DNA of 45,345 nucleotides, from positions 1 to 45,345 of the forward strand of contig DATKUB010000001.1 of NCBI GenBank assembly GCA_035530875.1, given 5' to 3'. Each line of letters begins with the position of its first letter. Position 1 is the stretch's first letter. Below the pieces are notes generated by a model. That model searched no databases, was not told the DNA's origin, and saw only the letters and a program-made list of their open reading frames with translations. The DNA comes from JANXYY01 sp035530875 (lineage in GTDB: Bacteria > Actinomycetota > Actinomycetes > Nanopelagicales > Nanopelagicaceae). The position numbers and the translations under genes are program-made. Below, piece by piece: positions 9,610 through 18,226 of this stretch.

Positions 9610-10166
9610 GCATAAGCAAACTTCAAGATGATCTGGAATTACGCCAGGCAATTGAATCGACGGGATACCATCCCGGACTAGTTGCGGATGCGCTGGCTTC
9701 GGCCCTGGGGCACGAGAATTGTCTAGCCTACGTAGTGCATCAAGAAACCACCTTTGACTCCCAAGAAGTACGTAGACACGTCACTGTTCTAGCTTTGACG
9801 CGGACTCGATTTGTCGTCGCCCATGCTGATGAACACGATGGCGCACCCACGGTGCGGGTAACTGCCACGACGGAGGCGGTTCCTTTACAGCAAATCAATT
9901 CCGTGGTTGTTTCACGCACCATCTCTGATGCGTCGACAGGCACAGTGGATGAGGTCTTGTTAACGATTGGCTGGGGCGGTGTGTCCCGCATTGAACTGGA
10001 TCCGGCAGGCTGCGACGATCCAAATTGTGAGGCTGATCATGGTTACGCAGGTGTGGTTTCCAGCGACGATCTGCAAATACGGGTTGCTGCTGCGGCTGAA
10101 GGTAGGGACGCGGTGACTCGCCTCCTTGTCTTTGTGGACGCGTTTTCGGCTGCCACCAGCCGTTGA
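9606..10166 (+). CDS. DUF5998 family protein
   Basis: A 186-residue protein matching an actinobacterial family of unknown function (DUF5998) conserved between parC and sepH in this phylum. It has no signal peptide or membrane segment, so it is probably cytoplasmic. A distinctive C-D-D-P-N-C-E-A-D-H stretch near residue 140 may bind metal. The ATG overlaps the MFS stop (ATGA), and the next gene starts 1 nt after its own stop, indicating tight translational coupling. Confidence 0.8.
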   Translation: MSISKLQDDLELRQAIESTGYHPGLVADALASALGHENCLAYVVHQETTFDSQEVRRHVTVLALTRTRFVVAHADEHDGAPTVRVTATTEAVPLQQINSVVVSRTISDASTGTVDEVLLTIGWGGVSRIELDPAGCDDPNCEADHGYAGVVSSDDLQIRVAAAAEGRDAVTRLLVFVDAFSAATSR

Positions 10167-10167
10167 T

Positions 10168-11268
10168 ATGACTGAAGCAACGATCGCGGATTTCACGCGA
10201 TCTCTTTTTGCTTCGTTAAACGTGCCGGGGCTAGATAACAAATTACAAGTAGCCGAAAATCCGTCACAACGAGAATGCTTGCTCTTGATTGATGGCTTAG
10301 GGGCGCGGCAGCTCGCTCAATTTGCGGATTTCGCGCCGAACATCAGCAGTATGTCTCGGGAGCGGGAGTTGGTTACCAGCTTTCCCTCCACCACGGCCAC
10401 CAGCCTCGCCTCGTTAGGTACCGGACTTCTATCAGGTGCACACGGCATGTTGGGCTACACGGTGCGCGTTCCGCACTCTGGAACACCTGGTCGATTACTT
10501 AATGCGCTTAAGTGGGATTCCAGAGTTGATCCAGTGGTGTGGCAATCGGCGCCCACACTTTTCGAGCGGGCCAAAGAGAGCGGGATGAGCGTCTATAACA
10601 TCGCGGCGACCAAATTTGCTCGATCCGGGCTCACCGAGGCGGCACTGAGGGGCGCAAAATATGTTGGGACTGAATCATTTTCTGCGCAAGTTAACGGAGC
10701 AGCACGGGCGCTCAAATACGAAAATTCATTTGCCTATGTTTACTTGAATGACCTTGATGTAGCCGGGCATAGGTTTGGAGTTGGGTCCGAACAATGGATT
10801 GCGGCTCTATCTATCGTCGATGATGTTGCCGGACGTTTGAGTGAGGGTCTGCCTCCTGGTTCAAGACTGTGGATCACGGGCGATCATGGGATGCTCAACG
10901 CCAATGAGTGGATCGTTCTTGGAATTGATAATGACCTCATGCAAGACGTAGCTTTGGTGGGCGGGGAGCCGAGGGCACGACATATTTATGTTGCCGAAGG
11001 CGCAGCTGCCGACGTTTGCGACAGATGGCGAGCGACGCTAGGTGCGAAAGCAAAAATCTTTTTAAAGGACGAAGCAATTCAGGCGGGTCTTTTTGGAAGT
11101 TTGGTCTCGGCAGCCGCATGCGATCGAATTGGCGATGTAGTAGCGATTGGGCTGGAGGCCCTAGTGCTCATCGATCCGTCAAGGTCGGCGAAAGAGTCTG
11201 CCATCGTGGGGCACCACGGTGGGCTTAGTGAAGCCGAGCGGATAGTCCCGCTCTATGTGCACGTTTAA
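10168..11268 (+). CDS. Alkaline phosphatase superfamily nucleotide pyrophosphatase/phosphodiesterase
   Basis: A 366-residue member of the type I phosphodiesterase/nucleotide pyrophosphatase family, which uses two zinc ions and a Thr nucleophile. The metal ligands are recognisable in LLLIDGLG near residue 40, DLDVAGHRFG in the middle, ITGDHGM, and the C-terminal VGHHGGLS. The nucleophile lies in PSTTATSLASLGTG. There is no signal peptide, so cytoplasmic action is likely; the substrate is unknown. The ATG at 10168 follows the DUF5998 stop by 1 nt; the frame is open upstream to 10126 but that part overlaps DUF5998. It ends 4 nt inside the convergent sepH gene. Confidence 0.87.
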   Translation: MTEATIADFTRSLFASLNVPGLDNKLQVAENPSQRECLLLIDGLGARQLAQFADFAPNISSMSRERELVTSFPSTTATSLASLGTGLLSGAHGMLGYTVRVPHSGTPGRLLNALKWDSRVDPVVWQSAPTLFERAKESGMSVYNIAATKFARSGLTEAALRGAKYVGTESFSAQVNGAARALKYENSFAYVYLNDLDVAGHRFGVGSEQWIAALSIVDDVAGRLSEGLPPGSRLWITGDHGMLNANEWIVLGIDNDLMQDVALVGGEPRARHIYVAEGAAADVCDRWRATLGAKAKIFLKDEAIQAGLFGSLVSAAACDRIGDVVAIGLEALVLIDPSRSAKESAIVGHHGGLSEAERIVPLYVHV

Positions 11269-12029
11269 TCGTCACGCTTTACCCCGAACATGATGTCGTC
11301 CCAAGATGGAACAGCGGCCCGTTTGGTAACACCGTCTCGGGTAGCTTTGGCATCGACACCATCGGTGCTCCGGATCGCTTGAAGTCGTGGAGCGTCTTTA
11401 GCCTCGATTCGATCTGCAACTTTCTCTTGAGGAACCCGCTCATCGCCCGTTAGCCAGCGTGCGCCTTCATCGTCGGCAGTCAGGATCCGTCTAGTGGGAT
11501 CCAAAATCCAGTGCGCTGCACCTTCGCCGTCGCGAGTTGGGTAGCGCAGTGCCACTGTCCAACTTCCGTCCTCCCGTCGCCAAGAGTCCCACTCCAGGCT
11601 CTCTTCATCCACGCCGCCCTGGCCCAGGCGATCGATAACAAGAGTCTTGAGCGAACGACCTTCGGAACTCCGATCTCTTCGCACTAGCGTGTTTAGAGCT
11701 TGAAGTGCCATATGGGAGCGCTCCCGAAGTACCGGCCCGGCAAAGCGCTCCACCTTTTCGATTTCGATCTCGCGCATCTTTGAAATTGCCGCAACGGAGT
11801 GGCCTGCGCGCAGGAGAGTCTGTATCTCACGCGGAGTCGGTGGCCCTTGCGGCTCATCATCAAAGCGAGTCAACATTAGAACGGGGGCATTCACCGTGTT
11901 CTTCAGCTTCTCGTCGATTTGCAAGAGATAGCGCTCGCCATCTGAATCTTCGAGGTGGAGAGATTCTCCGTCTTTGCTCCGTCCGACAAGGTGAAGCGGC
12001 TCCTCATGCTGATTTCGTTCGAACTCCAT
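11265..12029 (-). CDS. sepH: Cell-division protein SepH
   Basis: SepH binds and stimulates FtsZ assembly in actinobacteria. The 254-residue protein has the DUF3071 N-terminal domain (about residues 5–165), including PLHLVGRSKDGESLHL and LLQIDEKLKN, and a helix-turn-helix-like stretch starting PTPREIQTLLRAGHSVAAIS. A shorter linker follows, then the conserved C-terminal PSWDDIMFGV. The linker is short compared with Streptomyces SepH. The ATG at 12029 fits the family; a GTG at 12047 is an alternative. It lies away from the dcw cluster, as in Streptomyces. Confidence 0.9.
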   Translation of the reverse strand: MEFERNQHEEPLHLVGRSKDGESLHLEDSDGERYLLQIDEKLKNTVNAPVLMLTRFDDEPQGPPTPREIQTLLRAGHSVAAISKMREIEIEKVERFAGPVLRERSHMALQALNTLVRRDRSSEGRSLKTLVIDRLGQGGVDEESLEWDSWRREDGSWTVALRYPTRDGEGAAHWILDPTRRILTADDEGARWLTGDERVPQEKVADRIEAKDAPRLQAIRSTDGVDAKATRDGVTKRAAVPSWDDIMFGVKRDD

Positions 12030-12074
12030 TCGCTCACTTTGCCACACCTAAGGGCAAAAGTTGGTTATACGGGC

Positions 12075-13283
12075 CTAACTCCCGGCCAGGAGTCGGCGCC
12101 AGGTCCGATAGCGCGGCGCGATAGAGGCCAGGGCCAGGGCAATGAACAGCCAAGCGACGATGAAGGCCTGATGAGCCGAGGTTAGATCTAGAACCCGACC
12201 GCTAACGGAGGCGGCAACGGCGCTGCCAATTGGAAAGCCCATCGTGGCTAAGGCGATGCCCTCGGTTATCTGACTGTCGGGGACCTCATTTTCAACAACA
12301 GTCAGACCCGCGATCAGGATCGGTGCGATTGCAAATCCGGTGATAAAGAGCACTGCCGCCAATTCTAAAAGCGTTGAGGCAAAGATGAATCCGATGCTAA
12401 GCACGGTCAAGCCAGTTAAGAACAGGATGAATCGTTTGGCGTGGGGAGTTCGAAGACTGACCGCGCCATTTGCTACGGCAGCTAGTGCGCTTGCGAAAGC
12501 CCAGATTGCCAGCATCGCCCCAGAGAGTGCGCGGTGGCCTCTCTCGGTACAGAAGGCCACCGTGATGATTTCAACGGCTCCAAAGAATCCACCCATGAGG
12601 AAATAGACAACTGTTATCGAGTTAACAATCGGTATTCGCATCACCCGAGTGCGGCTGGCCTGTTCCTCCGCCGTATTGACGGGGGGTTCAGTGGCGCTTT
12701 GACTCGCGAGTAGAAGTGCACCACAGCTCACAAATGCGATAGATGCGAGCAATCCGGCTGAGGGGGCGACTTGCGTGCAGAGCAGCGTTGCGAGTACTGG
12801 TCCGACTATATAAACGATTTCGTCGAGCAAAGATTCAAACGACCAAGCGGAGTGCACAAGTTGGCGTCGGTCGCTTAGAACATGGTGCCATCTGCGCCTC
12901 ACGAGCGATCCCGTTTGAACCCAGAACAACGCTGCGACAATCGCAGCGAGAAACCAGGTGTAGCGAGGAGTCCCCGTGGAAATAAGGATGACGATCAAGA
13001 GCAGACCAACCACGTGCATGGGCAGTCCACGAGTTATCGCAAAATATTGTCCTTTTCGATCGGCCAATCGAGCCCAGCGCGGACCTGAAAATGCTGCAGT
13101 GATTGCATAGGTGGCGGTAACGGCACCGGAAATACCGTAGGAATGTGTTCGACTATATGCCAGCAACACAATGGCCAGCGGCGAGATCGCCATCGGCATT
13201 CTACTGATGAACCCGGACATAGAGAAGGCAAGAGCGCCAGGAGTCGTAAACAGCTGTTGGTATGGGGAAAGAATGCGGTGCAT
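12075..13283 (-). CDS. Major facilitator superfamily transporter
   Basis: A 402-residue membrane protein with about 12 hydrophobic helices. The loop 2–3 motif is GPRWARLADRKGQ, an MFS signature variant. The substrate is unknown. Weak similarity in layout to the other MFS gene at 8.4 kb does not look like recent duplication. The ATG at 13283 lies 6 nt after a TAGCGT -10-like box, so the mRNA is probably leaderless. It is divergent from the inositol-monophosphatase gene and 45 bp upstream of sepH on the same strand. Confidence 0.85.
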   Translation of the reverse strand: MHRILSPYQQLFTTPGALAFSMSGFISRMPMAISPLAIVLLAYSRTHSYGISGAVTATYAITAAFSGPRWARLADRKGQYFAITRGLPMHVVGLLLIVILISTGTPRYTWFLAAIVAALFWVQTGSLVRRRWHHVLSDRRQLVHSAWSFESLLDEIVYIVGPVLATLLCTQVAPSAGLLASIAFVSCGALLLASQSATEPPVNTAEEQASRTRVMRIPIVNSITVVYFLMGGFFGAVEIITVAFCTERGHRALSGAMLAIWAFASALAAVANGAVSLRTPHAKRFILFLTGLTVLSIGFIFASTLLELAAVLFITGFAIAPILIAGLTVVENEVPDSQITEGIALATMGFPIGSAVAASVSGRVLDLTSAHQAFIVAWLFIALALASIAPRYRTWRRLLAGS

Positions 13284-13289
13284 AGGGTC

Positions 13290-13295
13290 ACGCTA
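13290..13295 (-). promoter_or_regulatory. Candidate -10 box for leaderless MFS transcript
   Basis: On the minus strand TAGCGT fits the actinobacterial TAnnnT -10 consensus, and the A of the MFS start codon lies 7 nt downstream, at the expected transcription start. No Shine-Dalgarno precedes the ATG, which is consistent with leaderless translation. No convincing -35 hexamer was found. Confidence 0.35.
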
Positions 13296-13312
13296 CCTGG
13301 ACGAGTTCTTTA

Positions 13313-14104
13313 GTGTTGAATGGGGCTGTGAAGTTGTCAGTGGTTTCTCAGTTGCATGATCTAGCCATCGAGGCGGCCACGCGGGCGGGTTCAATGCTTA
13401 TGAATCGTCCAACTGATCTTGAAGTAGCAAGTAAAAGTTCTCCGACCGACGTAGTCACCATCATGGATAAGAACGCAGAGCGCTTATTGGAAAATTTCTT
13501 ACTTGGGGCCAGGCCAGATGATGGAATTCTTGGTGAAGAGGGCGCGTCGAGTGCAGGGACAAGCGGTGTGGTCTGGGTAGTGGATCCGTTAGATGGCACG
13601 GTTAACTATTTGTACGATCTACCTGGTTGGGCGGTAAGCGTAGCTGCGAAATTTGAAGGCGTTACGGTGGCCGGATGTGTATATGCGCCATCAATTAAAC
13701 GGACTTGGAGCGCTGGTCGCGGTATGGGGGCCTGGTTGAATGGGGCAGTTATTTTCTGTAATGACCCGGTGCAGTTTGAGAGTTCATTGATTTCAACGGG
13801 GTTTAGTTACTCTGCGCAGGAGCGTTCGACGCAGGGAGCGGTTGTCCAGAAATTGATCCCGAAAATTCGAGACATTAGACGCGGTGGTGCTGCTGCGGTA
13901 GATCTTTGTTATGTCGCTTGCGGCTCACTGGACGGTTACTTCGAGCGCGGACTCCACCCTTGGGATATTGCCGCTGGCGAGTTGATCGTGCGGGAGGCCG
14001 GCGGGGTAGTCAGCAACTTGACCGGTGGTGAGGCCAATCGCGAGATGACCGTTGCTGGCGGTCCTCATATTCATGGCCGCCTTCTGGATTTCCTGACTTC
14101 CTAG
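13313..14104 (+). CDS. Inositol monophosphatase family protein
   Basis: Mg2+-dependent phosphatase of the IMPase/FBPase fold, 263 residues. Metal-binding motifs are GEEG, WVVDPLDGTVNY, and the C-terminal motif in HPWDIAAGELIVREAGG. The substrate may be inositol phosphate (mycothiol or phosphatidylinositol pathways), histidinol phosphate or another sugar phosphate; sequence alone does not decide. The start is uncertain: GTG codons occur at 13313, 13328 and 13340 and none has a strong ribosome-binding site. Family members begin close to SQLHDLAIEAATRAG, so all three are tenable. The SOS-controlled operon lies downstream in the same direction, separated by 299 nt. Confidence 0.87.
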   Translation: MLNGAVKLSVVSQLHDLAIEAATRAGSMLMNRPTDLEVASKSSPTDVVTIMDKNAERLLENFLLGARPDDGILGEEGASSAGTSGVVWVVDPLDGTVNYLYDLPGWAVSVAAKFEGVTVAGCVYAPSIKRTWSAGRGMGAWLNGAVIFCNDPVQFESSLISTGFSYSAQERSTQGAVVQKLIPKIRDIRRGGAAAVDLCYVACGSLDGYFERGLHPWDIAAGELIVREAGGVVSNLTGGEANREMTVAGGPHIHGRLLDFLTS

Positions 14105-14162
14105 ACCTCGCCCGAACTGGGGTGTTGCGCAATGTCACCCCTTGCCCTTACGGTTGGTTTAT

Positions 14163-14178
14163 TCGAACAGTTGTTCGA
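14163..14178. promoter_or_regulatory. LexA-binding SOS box
   Basis: TCGAACAGTTGTTCGA is a 16-bp site with perfect TCGAAC/GTTCGA half-sites and a 4-bp centre, matching the actinobacterial LexA consensus. It stands 241 bp before the DUF6504 start and is the only such site I found in the window. It implies that LexA represses DUF6504–dnaE2–dinB and that DNA damage induces them. Confidence 0.88.
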
Positions 14179-14403
14179 AAATGAGGTCCACTCATTTAGG
14201 TTCACTGAGGTTCACTGCTGCACTTTCTACTCCGATCCGTCCGGAGGTCGGCTGTGACCTCAGTACCCAAGAGCGATCAACTTGGGTGCGCCTAGTACCT
14301 GTCAGTTCCTAGGTCGCCACCCCACGGCGACCTAGGTCGGACGGTGTGTTCGACCTGGGAGGGAAAGCCCAGCCGAGCACACCTAAATCTCAAGGAGAAC
14401 CAA
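14179..14403 (+). ncRNA. Multi-hairpin structured leader of the SOS operon
   Basis: The stretch between the SOS box and the DUF6504 start holds four consecutive hairpins. P1 pairs 14232–14237 with 14246–14251 (one wobble). P2 pairs 14265–14271 with 14281–14287 (7 bp, perfect). P3 pairs 14308–14318 with 14326–14336 (11 bp, perfect, 7-nt loop). P4 pairs 14343–14352 with 14374–14383 (10 bp, one G-U) and has an inner CTGGG/CCCAG helix. The Shine-Dalgarno AAGGAG (14392–14397) follows P4 directly. No U-tract follows any hairpin, so they are not ordinary intrinsic terminators. I do not recognise a named riboswitch. It is either a regulatory 5' leader or an independent small RNA. Confidence 0.55.
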
Positions 14404-14682
14404 ATGGCCGGGCGCCCAACTGAGGTAGAGGTCTCTGCTCTGGGCGGTGAGCCGATCGAATTCATCTGGCAGGGTCGCAGATATCGGATCCACGCAGTTC
14501 TTTCACGTTGGTGCGAAGCCGGCGGTTGGTGGCACCGAGCAAATGACGGGCAGTACCGCCCAGATGATCACGCTCGCTCTTCATGGCGAGTGGAAGCCGC
14601 CCCTGAGGGAGCGCTTGGCGTTTTTGACCTAGAGCGCGATGACTTATCGGACAGTTGGCGAATAGTTCGCCGGGCCGGTTAG
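14404..14682 (+). CDS. DUF6504 family protein of the SOS operon
   Basis: A 92-residue protein of an actinobacterial family (DUF6504) typically found beside dnaE2 and Y-family polymerase genes. It is rich in Trp and Arg, with FIWQGRRYRIHAVLSRW then GGWWHRAND near the middle, suggesting a small beta-rich fold. The biochemical role is unknown. The company of the translesion polymerases suggests a mutasome accessory factor (inference). The ATG has AAGGAG 6 nt upstream. An in-frame GTG at 14344 would place the start inside the P4 hairpin and is less likely. Confidence 0.82.
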   Translation: MAGRPTEVEVSALGGEPIEFIWQGRRYRIHAVLSRWCEAGGWWHRANDGQYRPDDHARSSWRVEAAPEGALGVFDLERDDLSDSWRIVRRAG

Positions 14683-14711
14683 AGATCAACAGAAACTAAT
14701 AGAGATAAACA

Positions 14712-17700
14712 GTGTCCAGCGATTCATTTATCCATCTCCAGGTGGCAAGCGGTTATTCATTCCGCTATGGCACTGCAACCGTCAATTCTCTTGTTGAACG
14801 GGCAGCGGAAATGAAGTTCACCGGCCTTGCTCTTACCGATCGCGATGGGCTAGCTGGCGCAATTAGATTCGCTCAGCTCTGCAAACGAAACGGCATTTCC
14901 CCGATTCTTGGCTGCGATTTGGCGATTCGAAATGATCAATTACCAAGACCAAAAACACCGGCTCATGGCGGAGTGCAAGTCGATCAGCGCCTGCCGCGAG
15001 TCACCCTTTTGGCTCGGGGGAGCGAAGGCTGGAAATCCTTAGTTCGCTTAGTCAGCTCAGCAAATGCCCGAGCGTTTGACAATGGTGAGCGAGGTAAGCC
15101 AGTAGTCGATTTGGAATTGATTTCCCGCTTTTCCAACGGTTTGGTTGCGTTGCATGGCCCATATTCCGAAATCGGCATCGCGCTGTCACATAGACGACCC
15201 GATCAAGCCGAGCAAATTTTGCAGGAGTGGCAAGAGATATTCACAAAGAATTCGATCGCAATCGCAGCAGTTTCGCATCAAGGCCCAACTAACGGGAATC
15301 TTTTAACAACTGCCATGGCGGCTCGCTTGCTCCGCTTTGCAAAAGAACACGGCACTAAGGCAGTTGTAAGCAACTCGGTGCGGATGCTGCGCCGGGAAGA
15401 CGCTCCGGTCGCTGATCTGCTTGATGCCATCAGACGTCTAGTTCCATTAGATGAACGTCATGTCGATCGGCGAACCGCGGAAGGGTTCTTAAAAAGTGGC
15501 ATGGAAATGCGGACTGTTGCAGATGAAATCTCAATGGCGGCAGGCGAACGCGACGGAAGCAATTTACTTGCGGATACTCGTAGCCTCGGTGAAGAGTTGT
15601 TGTTGGATCCAACTCAAGTGCTCGGTCTTGGTCAGATACATCTACCTGAGCCGGAAGTGGTTGGTGCGGATTCTATTTCACAGATGTCCCAATTGTTACT
15701 TCAGCGGTGCGAAGCTGGACTTAATTGGCGGTACAACGGAGTCAGTAGCGCCCGTTTGGAATCAGGGCGGAAACGACTGGCGGACGAACTTGAGGTAGTT
15801 GGAACTCTTGGTTATGCCTCCTATTTTCTTACCGTTGCCGACATCACAGATATGGCCCGGGAACGTGGAATTCGAGTTGCCGCTAGAGGAAGTGGAGCGG
15901 GGAGTTTTATCTGTCACGTGCTTGGTATTTCAGGAGTGGATCCGTTAGCTCACGGGCTACTAATGGAGAGATTCTGTTCACCATTAAGAGGGGCGCTTCC
16001 CGATATCGATATCGATGTCGAATCTGCCAGGCGGTTGGAAATATACGACCAAGTCTTTGCTCGCTACGCACCACCAGGCTCCTGGCCGACCGGAAATGCC
16101 AGGTGTACTGCGGTATCAATGGTAGATACCTATCGAGCAAGGCACGCTATTCGAGATACCGGAGCTGCCCTGGGTATGCCGCCAGGAGAGGTAGGTTTAA
16201 TCGCGAAATCATTCCCGCACATCAGGGCGCGTGACCTCAACAAGTCGCTGCGAGAACTTCCAGAATTACGCAATTCCAGCATTGCTTCCGCCAACGGAAT
16301 TCAGCTGCTTTTATCGCTAGCAGAAAGACTCGACGGCCTGCCTAGGCACCTAGCACTTCATCCATGCGCTGTTGTTTTATCGGACGCCACTTTGTTGGAT
16401 CGGGTTCCTACTGAGGTAAGCGCACAGGGCTATCCGATGGCTCAATTCGATAAAGATGACGTCGAAGATATGGGCTTATTGAAGTTGGACATTCTCGGCG
16501 TCCGTATGCAATCTGCGATGGCTTATGCATTAACTGAAATTAAGCGCACAGATCAGAAGGAAATCGAACTTGACTCGATTGATCTTGAAGATGAATCCAC
16601 CTTTGAACTGATCAGATCGACACGTACGCTGGGAATTTTTCAGGTGGAAAGCCCCGGACAGCGTGAGTTAGTTGGGAAATTCGGTCCCAGAAATTTCAAC
16701 GACCTGATGATCGATATTTCCCTTTTTAGGCCGGGGCCAGTTAAGAGCGACATGATCATGCCATTTCTTAGAGCCAGGCATGGTTGGAGCGAACCGCAAC
16801 TAATCCATCAGGATTTGGCTGATGTTCTGGCGGAGACTGAAGGCGTTGTCGTCTTCCACGAGCAGGTAATGCAGTTAATTTCAATAATCGCAGGAGTCAG
16901 CCTTGCCGAAGCCGATGAATGCCGCCGCGCATTGGGCAACCGAGGGGAGATTGATCGAATCCGCGCCTGGTTCTATCCGCGTGCACTTGAACGCGGATAC
17001 TCACTCAAAGTAGTGGAGCAGATCTGGCAGGTTCTCCACTCTTTTGGTTCGTTCGGTTTCTGTAAGGCCCATGCGGCCGCATTCGCGCTGCCCACTTACC
17101 AATCCGCCTGGCTCAAAACTCACTACCCAGCCGCATTTATCGCGGGCCTACTAACTCACGATCCGGGTATGTACCCAAAGCGGCTAATTCTTGATGAGGC
17201 CAGGCAACTAGGGGTTGAAATCCTTCCAATTACAGTTAATGAATCGCTTGCCAGCTACTCAGTCGAAAGAATTGATTCGGATAGGTATGGGATCCGGATA
17301 TCGCTTAGCGATGTAGATGGAATTGCAACGAGTGAAGTATCAAGAATTTTGGGTGCTCGGCCTTTTGGCGACCTTGCCGACTTTGTGGCTCGAGCTGGAG
17401 TATCACGGCCGATAGTTGAGCGATTGATTCTGGTAGGTGCATTTGATTCGCTGCATCAGATATCGGTCGACCAGAGTTCGCTAATGCGGTCAAGCCAGAT
17501 CACGAGGCGGGATCTCCTTCTGCATTTGGCTGATCTTGATCAGTGGGCCCAGTTGGGTGGCGGCCAACTACTTCTGGATCTTTCTACACCCAAATTGGTT
17601 TCAAGTGGCCTGCCGGAGATGAACCAGGCGGAGCGAGTCAGAAGCGAACTTGAGGTACTTGGACTAGACGTAAGTTGTCACGTAATGGATTTTTATGGGG

Positions 17701-18221
17701 ATTTCCTCAACGCACTTGGGGTCGTAAAATCGCGCGATTTGATGGGTCGAAAATCACGGAGCAAGGTTTTAACCGCTGGTGTAAAAGTAGCTTCGCAAAC
17801 GCCTCCTGTTCGATCAGGACGCAGGGTCATCTTCCTAACCTTGGATGATTCAACTGGATGCGTCGATGCCACGTTCTTTGACGATGCACAGGGTCCTTAT
17901 GCTGCAACTGTCTTCCATTCGTGGCTTCTGTTGGTTGAAGGCGAAATACGCAGAACTGGGGATCGAGGCATTTCGCTGCGCGCAACCGGATGTTGGGAAC
18001 TCACTGGGTTTTATCGCTTGTGGAGATCTAGCGGAATCGAAGCCGTATGGGAGGCAATGGACTGGGCAGCGGACGTCGAATTTGCGGCACCGCGGCGAAA
18101 ACTGGTTCACGTCAGTGGCTTTAAGCAATCTCCATATGCCGACATCAAGCCGGCCGGTGGAGAGGTTGCCGGTCCACCACGTAAGTTGTGGCATGCAAGC
18201 CTGGGAAGCAGTGGGAGGTGA
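14712..18221 (+). CDS. dnaE2: Error-prone DNA polymerase III alpha subunit (DnaE2)
   Basis: C-family polymerase of damage-induced mutagenesis, 1169 residues, close to other DnaE2 proteins. The N-terminal PHP domain has HLQVASGYS, lacking the His cluster of active PHP phosphoesterases, then LALTDRDG. Catalytic aspartates are in LPDIDIDVE (431, 433) and KLDILG (Asp593). The middle has the FGSFGFCKAHAAAFALPTYQSAWLK motif block typical of DnaE proteins, and an OB-fold domain lies at about 1020–1100. The start is a GTG 29 nt after DUF6504, with a weak AGAGA ribosome-binding site. Expression is predicted to be LexA-controlled through the box at 14163. Context and OB region argue against the replicative DnaE1. 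Confidence 0.92.
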   Translation: MSSDSFIHLQVASGYSFRYGTATVNSLVERAAEMKFTGLALTDRDGLAGAIRFAQLCKRNGISPILGCDLAIRNDQLPRPKTPAHGGVQVDQRLPRVTLLARGSEGWKSLVRLVSSANARAFDNGERGKPVVDLELISRFSNGLVALHGPYSEIGIALSHRRPDQAEQILQEWQEIFTKNSIAIAAVSHQGPTNGNLLTTAMAARLLRFAKEHGTKAVVSNSVRMLRREDAPVADLLDAIRRLVPLDERHVDRRTAEGFLKSGMEMRTVADEISMAAGERDGSNLLADTRSLGEELLLDPTQVLGLGQIHLPEPEVVGADSISQMSQLLLQRCEAGLNWRYNGVSSARLESGRKRLADELEVVGTLGYASYFLTVADITDMARERGIRVAARGSGAGSFICHVLGISGVDPLAHGLLMERFCSPLRGALPDIDIDVESARRLEIYDQVFARYAPPGSWPTGNARCTAVSMVDTYRARHAIRDTGAALGMPPGEVGLIAKSFPHIRARDLNKSLRELPELRNSSIASANGIQLLLSLAERLDGLPRHLALHPCAVVLSDATLLDRVPTEVSAQGYPMAQFDKDDVEDMGLLKLDILGVRMQSAMAYALTEIKRTDQKEIELDSIDLEDESTFELIRSTRTLGIFQVESPGQRELVGKFGPRNFNDLMIDISLFRPGPVKSDMIMPFLRARHGWSEPQLIHQDLADVLAETEGVVVFHEQVMQLISIIAGVSLAEADECRRALGNRGEIDRIRAWFYPRALERGYSLKVVEQIWQVLHSFGSFGFCKAHAAAFALPTYQSAWLKTHYPAAFIAGLLTHDPGMYPKRLILDEARQLGVEILPITVNESLASYSVERIDSDRYGIRISLSDVDGIATSEVSRILGARPFGDLADFVARAGVSRPIVERLILVGAFDSLHQISVDQSSLMRSSQITRRDLLLHLADLDQWAQLGGGQLLLDLSTPKLVSSGLPEMNQAERVRSELEVLGLDVSCHVMDFYGDFLNALGVVKSRDLMGRKSRSKVLTAGVKVASQTPPVRSGRRVIFLTLDDSTGCVDATFFDDAQGPYAATVFHSWLLLVEGEIRRTGDRGISLRATGCWELTGFYRLWRSSGIEAVWEAMDWAADVEFAAPRRKLVHVSGFKQSPYADIKPAGGEVAGPPRKLWHASLGSSGR

Positions 18222-18226
18222 GGCGA

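Noticed and set aside
14308..14336. P3 hairpin as an intrinsic terminator
   Set aside because: The stem is strong, but no T-run follows and an operon with a good ribosome-binding site lies directly downstream.
14105..14403. RNase P RNA, SRP RNA or tmRNA in the gap
   Set aside because: None of the conserved core sequences of these RNAs was found and the gap is too short for RNase P or tmRNA.
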